A stretch of DNA of 64,000 nucleotides from NCBI GenBank assembly GCA_015709495.1, contig CP054189.1, positions 2,666,001 to 2,730,000 on the forward strand, read 5' to 3'. The notes beneath the pieces are model-generated. The model had not been told where the DNA came from and made no database searches. It worked only from the letters and a program-made list of their open reading frames with translations. Shown piece after piece: positions 34,966-43,726 of this stretch (positions are counted from its first letter, which is position 1; each line of letters opens with the position of its first letter). The translations under genes and the position numbers were made by a program. This DNA is from Chthonomonadaceae bacterium (lineage in GTDB: Bacteria; Armatimonadota; Fimbriimonadia; Fimbriimonadales; Fimbriimonadaceae).

Positions 34966-34992
34966 AACTGCCGGATGGCCAGGAGGCGATTC

Positions 34993-35781
34993 ATGCGCGC
35001 AAAGCTCGTCGTCGGAAACTGGAAAATGAACAAGACTCCAACGGAGTCGGCGGCTCTGGTACAGGCTTTCTTGCGTCATGCGGACGCCAAGCCGAGCACC
35101 GAAGTGGCGGTCTGCCCACCCTACCCCTCGTTGGGCGTCGTCCGGGAATCGCTGAAGGGCTCGCGGGTCTTTCTGGGGGCGCAAGACGTTTTCTGGGAGC
35201 CTTCGGGAGCGTTTACCGGAAAGGTCAGCGCTTCGATGCTGCGCGAATCCGGGGTTGAGATCTGCCTCGTGGGCCACTCCGAGACTCGGGGACGGTTTGG
35301 GAAGTTGGAGGTTCCGCCGACGACGCTTCCGTTCTTTTCGGAGACCGAGGAAACCGTCAACCTGAAGCTTCGCGCGCTGCTATTCCACTGCATCCGCCCG
35401 ATCTTGTGCGTGGGCGAAACCGCTTCGGAACGCGAATCGCAAGCCACCGAGCGGGTCATCGAAGATCAACTGGCCGGTGCGTTTCGGGGCATCGAAGGAC
35501 CTGAACTGGCGACCGTTTCCGTCGCTTACGAACCTGTTTGGGCCATCGGAACCGGCAACACGTGCGACGCTCCGGAAGCCAATCGAGTCGCCAGTTTCAT
35601 TCGGAACTGGCTCAGTGGCCGGTTTGGGTCGGAGGCCGATCCGGTTCGAGTCCTTTACGGAGGAAGCGTGAAGTCCACGAACTCAGAAGAGCTGTTTCAT
35701 CAACCCGAGATCGACGGCGGGCTGGTGGGGGGCGCGAGCCTCGATCCGATGGAGTTCAGCCGCATCGTCATGAGCGCGTGA
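34993..35781 (+). CDS. tpiA: Triosephosphate isomerase with a 13-residue insertion
   Basis: Interconverts dihydroxyacetone phosphate and glyceraldehyde 3-phosphate in glycolysis. It has 262 residues from ATG 34993, six bases after AGGAGG. Catalytic residues are present: Lys in VGNWKMNK, His in LVGHSETR, Glu in AYEPVWAIGTG, and the phosphate-binding YGGSVKSTN and GLVGGASLDP. The usual SERR-x4-ET reads SETR followed by 17 residues before ETEE, an insertion of about 13 residues at the loop after the catalytic His. Confidence 0.96.
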   Translation: MRAKLVVGNWKMNKTPTESAALVQAFLRHADAKPSTEVAVCPPYPSLGVVRESLKGSRVFLGAQDVFWEPSGAFTGKVSASMLRESGVEICLVGHSETRGRFGKLEVPPTTLPFFSETEETVNLKLRALLFHCIRPILCVGETASERESQATERVIEDQLAGAFRGIEGPELATVSVAYEPVWAIGTGNTCDAPEANRVASFIRNWLSGRFGSEADPVRVLYGGSVKSTNSEELFHQPEIDGGLVGGASLDPMEFSRIVMSA

Positions 35782-35787
35782 AGGACC

Positions 35788-36357
35788 ATGAACGACCGTA
35801 CCGTAGCTTCCACCCGGCTGACGATGTCCGAGGTGATGACCCCCAATCATGCGAACTTTCTGGGGAAGGTTTTCGGCGGTTCGATCCTCTCGATGATCGA
35901 CCTCGCGGCTTATGCCACCGCTTCGAGGTTTGCGGGCAACATTGCCGTAACCGCCAGTTTCGACCGCGTGGACTTCCTCGAGCCGATCAACGTCGGCGAA
36001 GTCGTGACTTGCGAGGGCGAAGTGAGCTACGTGGGCCGTTCGAGCATGGAGGTGACGATCCAGGTGTACGCGGAGGACGTCCTTCAGCAATCCCGCCGCC
36101 ACACGAACACAGCGCGCGTGACGATGGTTGCGATTCGAGACGGCAAGCCGGTCGAAGTGCCTCGCCTATCTTGTGAGACGCGAGAAGAACGGGTGAGGTA
36201 CCTGGAGGGCAAGCTGAGGCGCGAGTTGCGCAAGAGGTGGAGCGACGATCTCAAGCGCCTCAGCGAGAATATCCGGGACCTGAACGACGCCGAACTGAAC
36301 CGCTTCATCGAAGCGCAGGACGCCACAGCCGAGCTCTTGGGCGGGGCGCAGAGCTAA
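35788..36357 (+). CDS. Acyl-CoA thioesterase, hot-dog fold
   Basis: A 189-residue protein. Residues about 8-130 are a hot-dog domain of the acyl-CoA hydrolase type: MTPNHANFLGKVFGGSILSMIDLAAYATA, the N-x-x-G-x-x-x-G-G core typical of YciA/BACH enzymes, then VGEVVTCEGEVSYVGRSSMEV and TNTARVTMVAI. The C-terminal 55 residues are charged and helical. It would hydrolyse fatty acyl-CoA. It starts six bases after tpiA and converges closely on the amidase gene with five bases between stops. Confidence 0.9.
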   Translation: MNDRTVASTRLTMSEVMTPNHANFLGKVFGGSILSMIDLAAYATASRFAGNIAVTASFDRVDFLEPINVGEVVTCEGEVSYVGRSSMEVTIQVYAEDVLQQSRRHTNTARVTMVAIRDGKPVEVPRLSCETREERVRYLEGKLRRELRKRWSDDLKRLSENIRDLNDAELNRFIEAQDATAELLGGAQS

Positions 36358-36362
36358 GAACC

Positions 36363-38063
36363 TTACCCGAGGGAGGGCCGGAGCCTGTGAAAGCCAGCCC
36401 GCGTCTGAATCTGATGCGCCACCGCGAGGATCGTGGCTTCACCGTCGAGCCGCCCGATGAGCGAGATGCTGCGTTGAGTCCCTTGGGGGGTGAGCCCGAA
36501 CGGCACGAGCACTTGAGGATGCCCGGTCAGATTCGTCGTGTAGAGGGTGTGCCCGCCACGCTCATAGGCGACGACGAGGTCGAACTCTCCGAATTCGGCT
36601 TCGAATTTCCTCATCACTTCCGTTCGCAGGCGCTGAGCCCTGAGGTATTCCACGGCCGGCACGAATCTGCTGGAGCGGTAGGTTTGAGGCCACGAGCTGT
36701 TCTGAAGGCGATCGATCGCATCGCTCCGGGTGAATTCGTCGAACGCGGATGCCGATTCTACGCTCAGCACAAGAATGACCCCGTTTGGAGTGGGGGACAG
36801 CCGAACGGGCTCCAGATTCGCGCCGAGGGACGCAAGGAGCGAGAGGTAGTCGGTGCGCTCGATGGCAGAGCGATCCGCCGGATCGTCGCTGGGGCCGATG
36901 AGGTAGCCGATGCGGAGTTCTTTCAACGGTAAGTCGGACCGGTAGTGAAACCCTGCATCTCGGGACGTCAGGTCCCTGGGGTCGGAGCCCTGGAGCGAGG
37001 CGAACACGATCGCGCAATCTTGCGCCGAGCGGCAAATGGGTCCCACCTTGTCCATAGTCCAACTCACCGCCATCGCTCCGCTGCGCGTCACCCGCCCGTA
37101 ACTGGGTCTCAGGCCCGTGACCCTGCACTGATGGGTGGGTGAAACGATGCTTCCGAGGGTTTCGGTGCCGATGGTGAACGCGGCAAGCCCGGCTGCGGCC
37201 GAACAAGCCGATCCCGCTGAGGAACCGCTCGACCCTTGGGACGGATTCCAAGGGTTCTTCGTGCGTCCTTTGAACCACACGTCGCCTTGCGCCAAGCTGC
37301 CGAGGCTCAATTTCGCAATCAAGACCGCGCCCGCCTCTCTCATTCGCTCGATCACTCCGGCGTCGTAGTCGAAGAGCTGGTCTTTGTGAGGCTCGGAGCC
37401 CCACGAGGTTGGATAGCCCTTGGTCGCGAACAGGTCCTTGATGCCATAGGGCAATCCGTGCAGCGGCCCGCGATATTGCCCTGCGGCAATCTCTGCCTCG
37501 GCCCTTCGCGCCTGTTCGAGAGCGAGTTCTTCCGTCAAAGTCACCAGGCACAGCAGCTCGTCGCCGTACTTCTTCATCCGGTCGAGATATAACCGGGTGA
37601 GTTCAACGGGGGAGACTTTGCGGGTCCTGACCCAATGGCTGAGCTCCCGGACGGAGGAGAATGCGAGGTCTGCGGGATCAGAAGGAGGCGAATCGGACGA
37701 AGGCGGATCGAGTCGAAGCTCGATTCCTGGCGCGCCGCCCATGCTCTTCCCTTGGGGCACGAACGGCGTCGGGGGTTCGAGGGTGTAATCGACTTCCTGG
37801 GATCGCAGAGCCGCAAACGAGGCCCTTTGGCTTCGCACACTTCGAAGAATCTCCTCCAACTCCGAGTTCTCGAACTCGAGGCCTGCGATCTTTGCGGCAG
37901 CCTGAAGGTCGGCTAGCCCGATCTCCTGCGTCGGGGAATCCTGCCCATCCACGTTCGGAACGGGCGCCCCAAGAGCCGTCGATAGGGGTAGACCCGCGGT
38001 CGCGGCGCCCATCACCGCCCTTGCGAAAAACTCTCTGCGATCGATCGAGTCCGTCGAAGCCAT
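36363..38063 (-). CDS. Amidase-signature enzyme with predicted Tat signal
   Basis: A 566-residue amidase of the Asp-tRNA amidotransferase A/fatty-acid amidase superfamily. The N-terminus (IDRREFFARAVMGAATAGLP) is a twin-arginine signal, so it is likely exported folded. Catalytic triad: Lys in LPYGIKDLFATKG, cis-Ser and nucleophile Ser within QGSSGSSAGSACSAAAG and IGTETLGSIVSP. It lacks the partners GatB/GatC nearby, and the signal argues against tRNA amidation. The substrate is unknown. ATG 38063 is preferred over an upstream codon ten residues earlier, because the Tat motif then sits near the N-terminus. Confidence 0.9.
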   Translation of the reverse strand: MASTDSIDRREFFARAVMGAATAGLPLSTALGAPVPNVDGQDSPTQEIGLADLQAAAKIAGLEFENSELEEILRSVRSQRASFAALRSQEVDYTLEPPTPFVPQGKSMGGAPGIELRLDPPSSDSPPSDPADLAFSSVRELSHWVRTRKVSPVELTRLYLDRMKKYGDELLCLVTLTEELALEQARRAEAEIAAGQYRGPLHGLPYGIKDLFATKGYPTSWGSEPHKDQLFDYDAGVIERMREAGAVLIAKLSLGSLAQGDVWFKGRTKNPWNPSQGSSGSSAGSACSAAAGLAAFTIGTETLGSIVSPTHQCRVTGLRPSYGRVTRSGAMAVSWTMDKVGPICRSAQDCAIVFASLQGSDPRDLTSRDAGFHYRSDLPLKELRIGYLIGPSDDPADRSAIERTDYLSLLASLGANLEPVRLSPTPNGVILVLSVESASAFDEFTRSDAIDRLQNSSWPQTYRSSRFVPAVEYLRAQRLRTEVMRKFEAEFGEFDLVVAYERGGHTLYTTNLTGHPQVLVPFGLTPQGTQRSISLIGRLDGEATILAVAHQIQTRAGFHRLRPSLG

Positions 38064-38112
38064 GAGCCCAATTTCCCCAAGGCCGATCCTCAATCCTTCT
38101 GAAGTCGTCAGG

Positions 38113-38646
38113 TTATGCGCCCTTCCTGCGCAGTTTCTTGCGGTATCTCCAGCGGCGGACCACCGGAACGAAAAACATGACGACCCCGCTCAAGGAGAGC
38201 AGGAACAGGCCACAGGCGACCAAGGGCAGCAGGTACCCATGAAAGGCGTCGCCGAAAAACGAGAGGTCGTGGATGTCTTCGGAGAGTTGATCGACCCGCC
38301 GGGCGATCTGAATGACCTCGCCCGTCTTGCCATCGACCTGGACCTCGTAGTACCCCTCGTTGCTGACGATCTTGAAGACGTTGGACCGGGGACGATAGTC
38401 GATGCGATCAATGTCCTTATAGGTCTGAAGTTCGTCGATGCCGACCGCGAATGCGGCTTGCGCAGCCTGATCGACCGAGACCACTTCAGCGAGCGAGTCG
38501 ACGGGTTGCCCGTCTTTCTCAGGTGGACGAATCCAGCCAAAGGTCCCTTTGGTCGCCAGCAAGAACCCGGTAACCGAGATGATCAGCAAGACGAGCGCAG
38601 AGAGGAGCCCGATCCATCGGTGCAGAGTCCGCAGCTTGTGATACAT
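38113..38646 (-). CDS. PepSY-associated membrane protein
   Basis: A 177-residue inner-membrane protein with TM segments at about 11-31 and 139-162, flanked by histidines (LHRWIGLL, DLSFFGDAFHGYLLP) of the sort that may bind haem or metal in PepSY_TM proteins. The loop between (about 50-110) is a PepSY-like domain (VSVDQAAQAAFAV, YYEVQVDGKTGEVIQIA). Related proteins take part in iron reduction or inhibit periplasmic peptidases; here neither role is shown. Confidence 0.8.
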   Translation of the reverse strand: MYHKLRTLHRWIGLLSALVLLIISVTGFLLATKGTFGWIRPPEKDGQPVDSLAEVVSVDQAAQAAFAVGIDELQTYKDIDRIDYRPRSNVFKIVSNEGYYEVQVDGKTGEVIQIARRVDQLSEDIHDLSFFGDAFHGYLLPLVACGLFLLSLSGVVMFFVPVVRRWRYRKKLRRKGA

Positions 38647-38700
38647 GGCAACGGGGCGGCCGCTTCCTCATCGTGCTCAAAGCTCGACGCCGGATTGCGT

Positions 38701-39342
38701 TTAGGGGCCGCGCAACTCCTTAGCGTCGATCTGGAGCACCACGGTTCCGAGGAGAGTGTTCCCGGATGCGATGGGCGCTTGGACTTCGAGAAAATCGTCC
38801 CTAACCTCCAAGGATGCGCGAAGGGGGGTCACACCCGGATACGGCGTGTTGATCAGGGCGAGATTCGTCGAGGCTAAGACGTTGTGGCTGCCGTCGAGAA
38901 AGGCGATGAGGCGAAACCTCTTGTCTTGAACCATCTCTTCGCACAGAGTTTGCAGGGTGCGGTTGTTGACCTCAGGCACCCGCCCCAAAACACCGTAGGC
39001 GGGCTTGAGTCCCCAAGCGAGGGACGTCGCCGTAAACAGAGCCTGCTGCCTTTGGGACTCTTGCTTCAATTCTGCCTGAGCCGTGGAATGCAATGTTCGG
39101 GCCTCAGCGAGGTCGTTGCGCGTGGAGTTCAGCGAGACCGTTTGCACCAGGGCGAATATCAAGAAAAGCGCTGCCAAAGCCCCGACGACGATCGTTCGAG
39201 TACGTTCTGAGATCGGCGACCCGCCCGATTTCGGGGCTTCGGGCGCCTTCGGGCTCTCCGCAGGCGCCTCGGGCTTGGCGACCGCGCCCTGCTCTTCCGC
39301 GACTTGTTCGCTAGAACTGGTCTTGTCTTCGTTCGGAGCCAT
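38701..39342 (-). CDS. Single-pass membrane protein with a sensor-like extracytoplasmic domain, unknown
   Basis: A 213-residue protein: a charged, Ala/Pro/Glu-rich cytoplasmic region (about 1-47), one membrane helix (about 50-68, TIVVGALAALFLIFALVQ), a short coiled coil (about 75-100), and a C-terminal domain (about 105-213) with RLIAFLDGSHNVLAST and VQAPIASGNTLLGTVVLQID. The last part looks like a Cache/PAS-type ligand-binding fold. ATG 39342 has AGGAGGG five bases upstream. It precedes the PepSY gene by 54 bases and follows the PilB-type gene, perhaps in one transcript. No output domain is present. Confidence 0.65.
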   Translation of the reverse strand: MAPNEDKTSSSEQVAEEQGAVAKPEAPAESPKAPEAPKSGGSPISERTRTIVVGALAALFLIFALVQTVSLNSTRNDLAEARTLHSTAQAELKQESQRQQALFTATSLAWGLKPAYGVLGRVPEVNNRTLQTLCEEMVQDKRFRLIAFLDGSHNVLASTNLALINTPYPGVTPLRASLEVRDDFLEVQAPIASGNTLLGTVVLQIDAKELRGP

Positions 39343-39402
39343 CGTGTCCCTCCTGCTTCGAATTACTCGGGGAAAGGATACCGGTTTTGGGGGCGGTTCC
39401 CG

Positions 39403-40674
39403 CTATTCGATGGCTTGCGTATACACTGCGCGCAGGACTTCATCCGGGGTCGTCCAGCCCTGAAGGATCTTCGTGATGCCGTCTTCGAGCATCGTTCGGT
39501 AGCCCTGCTTTCGGGCCGCGGCGACGAGTTCTGGGTAGTCGGCTTTGTGGGCGATCGCCTGCCGGAGGTCGGGCGTCCCAAGAATCAACTCGAACACGGC
39601 GGTTCGGCCTTTGTAACCCGTTCCCCGGCACTCCGCGCAACCCTTCCCCGCCATGATCTGCGCACCCTCGAGTTGCGCGGGGGTGAGGTTGAGCATTTGC
39701 AGTTCTTCTTCGGTCGGCGTGTAGGGCTGCCGGCACTTGGCGCAGTTCAGCCTGACGAGCCTTTGCGCCATGATCGCAACGGTCGTCCCGGCGATCAGAT
39801 AGGGCTCCGCGCCCATATCGATCATTCGGCCTACGGTTTCGACTGCGTTGTTGGTGTGGAGCGTGGTCAACACGAGGTGGCCCGTCAACCCCGCCTGAAT
39901 CCCAATCGAGAGCGACTCCGGGTCTCGCATTTCACCCACGAGCATGATGTCGGGGTCTTGGCGAAGGAACGACCGCATAACCCTCGGAAAGCTCATCTTC
40001 TCCGTCACCTGGACCTGAGCGATGTTGTTTTCGAACTCATATTCGACCGGGTCTTCGACCGTAACGATGTTCTTCCGAACGTGGTCGAGCGTGTTGATCG
40101 AGGCGTACAGGGTCGAGGTCTTTCCGGACCCGGTCGGCCCAGTAACGATGACCAAGCCGTAGGGCACCTGGACCGCGCGCTGCCACTTCGTCAGAACGTC
40201 CTCCGGCATCCCCAGCTTTTGTAGCTCCACCCGCATCGCCGCCGGGTCAAGGATTCTCATCACGAACTTCTCGCCGTTCAAACACGGGACGCAAGAGGCA
40301 CGGGCTGAAAGCCTGCGCCCCATGAACTCCATGTCAATTCTCCCGTCCTGGGGCTCGCGGGTCTCGTCGATCCTCATTCCGGCCGATAGCTTGAGCCGTG
40401 CCAGCACGTTCGCGGCTTGTTCGGGCGGGAGCTGCCCGGTCGCGTGGAGCACGCCGTCTTGCCGGTACCGAATCTTGAGCTGGTCGCGTTCAGGCTGAAG
40501 ATGGATGTCGCTCGTGTTGGTCTCTAGGGCGCTGATGAAGATGTTGTCAACGATTCCCACGGCGAGAGACATATCGTCTCCGCCCATCTCCTTGGCCATT
40601 CCCGATTCCCGGAGGATGAGTCGAAAGCGCTTGGCTGCGCCCCAATTGAACTGTGAGTGGTCGCTGATCGACAT
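39403..40674 (-). CDS. PilB/GspE-type secretion ATPase
   Basis: A 423-residue hexameric ATPase of the type IV pilus/type II secretion assembly group. It has Walker A VTGPTGSGKTSTLYA, the Asp box VEDPVEYEF, Walker B DIMLVGEMRDPE, the His box GHLVLTTLHTNNA, and the tetra-cysteine zinc site CAKC and CAEC. It lacks the N-terminal MshEN/GspII_E domain of full-length PilB, so it is a short form. No pilin, PilC or secretin gene is nearby. ATG 40674 (MSISDHS) is likelier than codons upstream. It may power pilus or secretin assembly encoded elsewhere. Confidence 0.93.
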   Translation of the reverse strand: MSISDHSQFNWGAAKRFRLILRESGMAKEMGGDDMSLAVGIVDNIFISALETNTSDIHLQPERDQLKIRYRQDGVLHATGQLPPEQAANVLARLKLSAGMRIDETREPQDGRIDMEFMGRRLSARASCVPCLNGEKFVMRILDPAAMRVELQKLGMPEDVLTKWQRAVQVPYGLVIVTGPTGSGKTSTLYASINTLDHVRKNIVTVEDPVEYEFENNIAQVQVTEKMSFPRVMRSFLRQDPDIMLVGEMRDPESLSIGIQAGLTGHLVLTTLHTNNAVETVGRMIDMGAEPYLIAGTTVAIMAQRLVRLNCAKCRQPYTPTEEELQMLNLTPAQLEGAQIMAGKGCAECRGTGYKGRTAVFELILGTPDLRQAIAHKADYPELVAAARKQGYRTMLEDGITKILQGWTTPDEVLRAVYTQAIE

Positions 40675-40727
40675 GGCTGTGGTCCTATGTTTGCGTAAGG
40701 GGATGGCCGGAATCAAGGTCCAACGCC

Positions 40728-40748
40728 CGCTCGCGGTACCTGCGAGCG
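40728..40748. other. Short hairpin in the divergent gap
   Basis: CGCTCGC (40728-40734) and GCGAGCG (40742-40748) form a perfect seven-base stem with a seven-base loop, between the PilB-type gene and the EamA gene. A TACTGT sequence follows at 40762-40767, close to the EamA start. It could be an operator or a leader structure. Confidence 0.3.
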
Positions 40749-40770
40749 CAAGATTCGGCCATACTGTGCC

Positions 40771-41700
40771 GTGTCCCCACGGCCTCCTGGCGGTTTCAGC
40801 CTCTTCCTCTTACTCACTGTGACGGCTTGGGGGCTCAATTTCGTTGCCCTAAAAGTGGTGTACCTGGAGGTCGGGCCGGCTGCGTTGGGCTTCACCCGGT
40901 CCCTCATCATGATGGCGACCCTCGTGCCGGTTTGCTGGCTTGCCAAGGCGCCCCTGCGCTATGAGCGCTCGACGGCGGCGCTGATCCTGTTGCAGGGCTT
41001 CATCAGCATGGGGCTCTACATGGTGGCCTTCCTAGAAGCCCTTCGCCTGACGGGGCCCGCGGAAGGCGCGCTCGTCCTTTCGACTTGCCCGGTTCTTACG
41101 ACCCTACTGGCCATGGCCGTGCGGCAAGAGGCGTTTCGATGGGCCACGCTGCTCTATGCGCTTGTGGCTTTCGGAGGAGTCGCTCTGGTCATCGTCGGAG
41201 GGGTCGCCTTGCGTTCGACGTCCTTGATGGGTTACCTGCTCATGGTTCTGGCGGCGCTGACGTGGGCTGTAGGGACGGTGATTAGCAAGCCGCTGGTACA
41301 GAAGCACTCGCCTTATACGGTCCTGACCCTTTCAATCCCAGGTGCGCTGCCGGTGCTTGCGGCCTACGGACTTTGGGACACCCTTCAGACGCCCTGGACG
41401 AGCTTGTCGGGGTTGACATGGCTCGCTTATGGGTTCGTCGCGCTGGTCGCGGGGACGTTTGGCTTCGTGGGTTTCTATGTGGGAGTTCGGCAGATCGGGG
41501 CGACCGGCGCGATGCTGTACCAGTACCTTGTTCCGGTCGTTGCGGCAGTGGCCGCCTGGCTCTGGCTTGGGCAATCGCTCGTGGGAGTTCAGTGGCTTGG
41601 CATGGCGATCACCCTCGCCGCCGTGTTTCAGGCGACTCGAAGCCGGTCGCGGGAATTGCGACCGTCCCAAGAGGAGCTTGCCCCCGGCCCTGCGGTCTGA
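40771..41700 (+). CDS. EamA/DMT-family permease
   Basis: A 309-residue inner-membrane transporter with ten hydrophobic segments and two EamA repeats (about 10-140 and 150-285). Family sequence includes WGLNFVALKV in helix 1, GPAEGALVLSTCPVLTTLLA in the first repeat and ALTWAVGTVISKPL opening the second. Such proteins export amino acids or metabolites; the substrate is unknown. The start is probably GTG 40771. The next gene is 22 bases away in the same direction. Confidence 0.9.
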   Translation: MSPRPPGGFSLFLLLTVTAWGLNFVALKVVYLEVGPAALGFTRSLIMMATLVPVCWLAKAPLRYERSTAALILLQGFISMGLYMVAFLEALRLTGPAEGALVLSTCPVLTTLLAMAVRQEAFRWATLLYALVAFGGVALVIVGGVALRSTSLMGYLLMVLAALTWAVGTVISKPLVQKHSPYTVLTLSIPGALPVLAAYGLWDTLQTPWTSLSGLTWLAYGFVALVAGTFGFVGFYVGVRQIGATGAMLYQYLVPVVAAVAAWLWLGQSLVGVQWLGMAITLAAVFQATRSRSRELRPSQEELAPGPAV

Positions 41701-41710
41701 GACCCTGGTG

Positions 41711-41716
41711 TAAACT
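41711..41716 (+). promoter_or_regulatory. -10-like element for leaderless transcription of the hydrolase-like gene
   Basis: TAAACT at 41711-41716 ends exactly six bases before the ATG at 41723. There is no convincing ribosome site or -35 element. The same geometry is seen before the genes at 34510 and 58450. Confidence 0.4.
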
Positions 41717-41722
41717 CTGGGA

Positions 41723-43093
41723 ATGCTCGCCGTTTTTGCGTTGCTGGTGGCCCATCAAGCTTCCGCGATCCAGGCCACCGCTTTGGACGTGGGCGAGCGC
41801 TTGCGAGCGATCGATGTGCTTTGGGCGGAAACGCCTGCGCTCGACAGGCGGATCGCGGCGTCCCCTCTGATTCAGGAGGGAGTGGTGTTTGCGGGCGCGG
41901 GTCGGAACTCCGAAGCGTGTGAGTTCCTCGACAAGGCGGCGGCGGAGTTATCGGGTGGCGAGGTCTCTGCGGGCGACGCCGTAACGCTTCGATTCTCTTC
42001 GCCGGTGGTCGAACCGGGAAAGTCCGCCGAGTTGAGGTTGGGCTGGGCGTATCTCCCCTCGAAGCCCGACGCCGTCAGCGTGGCGGTCGCCGGAAGGACC
42101 GTGCAGCTATTACCAGGACGCAGCGTCACAGTCGAAGTCAATCCGGCTTGGGGTGAGCCCGATCTCGCTCTGACGCCCGAAATCGGCTATGCGGTGCCGA
42201 TTACGGTCGGAACGAAGTCACGCACGGCCTACTTGACCATCTTGAAGGGCGGGCGGCAGAGGATCGACACACTCTCGCGGGCCACTGACCCCCAAGCTCG
42301 GGATTTGGGCCTGGAGCTCCGGCGATTGCTCGCCGAGCCGCTCACCTGGACCCACGAGACTCCGATCCTCGATTGGGTCTATGTGGGAGAACAACTCGAT
42401 CAGGGGCGCAAGAAGCTGAGCGAACTCGCGCGGCTCCCTTTTGCGCGTCACAAGCAGACCGTGTTTCGCGCCGAGTTTCCGCGCCAGGCGCGAGGGAAAA
42501 CGCCCCCGCCCGATCCTCAAGTCGTTCTCATCGCCGTTCCCAGTCCGACGGGTGGCGAGTCGTCGTTTTTTGAGTCGTATGGGCGCGGACGGGTCGCACT
42601 CGAAGCGGAGCGGCGAGGTTGGGTTTTCGTGTCGGTCCGCAGTTCGCCCTCGGCCCTCGAAGACGCCTTGGAGTGGCTTCAGCAGGTTCGGGGAATCCGA
42701 ATCCGCCACCTAGTCGTAATGGGGCATGGCCAAGGCGCGGGTGTCGCGCTCAGCGCGGCGAGCCTGCCGATCAAGCCCGCCGCGGCGGCGATTCTCGCAC
42801 CGAATCAAGCCTCGTTCCTGCGGGAGTGGATCGAGCTTCCTCTCTACCTTTCGGTCGGGCTAGGCGACGGCGGACGGCTTCGCGCTTCGGTGGAGTCGCT
42901 TGCGAGGGAAATCGGCGAGCGACCCGACTTCCGATTCGATCAGATTCCGAACTGCGAGCACTTCACTGTGGTCGCCGAGTCCATTCCGGCCGTTTTCGAG
43001 TTCTTCGACAGGTTCGTTCCGCCCATACTTCCTGAGCCCGACCCGGACGGCGGCGAGTCCTGTTCGATCCCGCCCTCTGGCCTCGATTCGTAG
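41723..43093 (+). CDS. Secreted alpha/beta-hydrolase-like protein lacking the nucleophile serine
   Basis: A 456-residue product with a short signal peptide (MLAVFALLVAHQASA). Residues about 85-175 are beta-rich; residues about 250-445 look like an alpha/beta-hydrolase fold, with VVLIAVPSPTGGESSFF, FVSVRSSPSALEDALEWLQQ and a late His in CEHFTVV. The nucleophile elbow reads VVMGHGQGAGVAL, so the GxSxG serine is Gly (position 336). It is therefore probably not a serine hydrolase. It may bind a ligand or act as a scaffold. It precedes grpE by 45 bases. Confidence 0.7.
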   Translation: MLAVFALLVAHQASAIQATALDVGERLRAIDVLWAETPALDRRIAASPLIQEGVVFAGAGRNSEACEFLDKAAAELSGGEVSAGDAVTLRFSSPVVEPGKSAELRLGWAYLPSKPDAVSVAVAGRTVQLLPGRSVTVEVNPAWGEPDLALTPEIGYAVPITVGTKSRTAYLTILKGGRQRIDTLSRATDPQARDLGLELRRLLAEPLTWTHETPILDWVYVGEQLDQGRKKLSELARLPFARHKQTVFRAEFPRQARGKTPPPDPQVVLIAVPSPTGGESSFFESYGRGRVALEAERRGWVFVSVRSSPSALEDALEWLQQVRGIRIRHLVVMGHGQGAGVALSAASLPIKPAAAAILAPNQASFLREWIELPLYLSVGLGDGGRLRASVESLAREIGERPDFRFDQIPNCEHFTVVAESIPAVFEFFDRFVPPILPEPDPDGGESCSIPPSGLDS

Positions 43094-43138
43094 GTACAAT
43101 CGAACCCATTCCCACTCGGTTGGGGAGGAGGTTGAACG

Positions 43139-43726
43139 TTGCCTCACAGTGGAAAGAAGCACCCGCGCGAGACCCAGCCAGAAGCACCCATCGAGTCGCA
43201 AATGAACCCACAGAATTCGGCAACTGATGGCGAGGGCAAGGCCAGGGCAGAAGGGGCCACGCCCAGCCTCGAAGAGCAGCTCGCCTCGGCCCTCGACGAG
43301 CGCGACCGGATGCGCGATCAAATGCTTCGTGCGTTCGCCGAGGTTCAGAACCAGCGCAAGCGGCTCGCAAACGAACGGGATGCGATGCGCCAGTTCATTC
43401 TCGAAGAGTTGATGAGCGGCATGATCCCCGTTCTCGACAACCTGGAGAGGAGCCTGGCAGCCGCGGATGCGGGGGCCAGCAGGGAGTCGCTGCTCGAAGG
43501 CGTTCGGGGAGTCGAACGGCAGTTCCGAACGGTATTGGAGTCGTTTCACGTAAAGCGGATCAACGCCAAGGGGAAGATGTTCGATCCGAACCTACATGAA
43601 GCTGTAAGTACCGTCGCAACCGCCGAGTTGCCCGAAGGAACGGTGGTCGAGGAGATCGAGTCGGGCTATACGATCCGCGAGGGGGTGCTGCGGCCCGCCA
43701 AGGTGCAGGTCGCGAAGAGGTCGTGA
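43139..43726 (+). CDS. grpE: GrpE, nucleotide exchange factor for DnaK
   Basis: A 195-residue cochaperone that accelerates ADP release from DnaK. It has a disordered N-terminus, a long coiled coil (about 40-85), and the C-terminal beta domain with GKMFDPNLHEAV and the closing EGTVVEEIESGYTIREGVLRPAKVQVAK, a clear GrpE signature. The start is TTG 43139: GGAGGAGG lies seven bases upstream, and the ATG at 43202 has no ribosome site. A possible -10 (TACAAT, 43095-43100) overlaps the previous stop. dnaK and dnaJ are not in the window; glmM follows with a GTGA overlap. Confidence 0.96.
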   Translation: MPHSGKKHPRETQPEAPIESQMNPQNSATDGEGKARAEGATPSLEEQLASALDERDRMRDQMLRAFAEVQNQRKRLANERDAMRQFILEELMSGMIPVLDNLERSLAAADAGASRESLLEGVRGVERQFRTVLESFHVKRINAKGKMFDPNLHEAVSTVATAELPEGTVVEEIESGYTIREGVLRPAKVQVAKRS

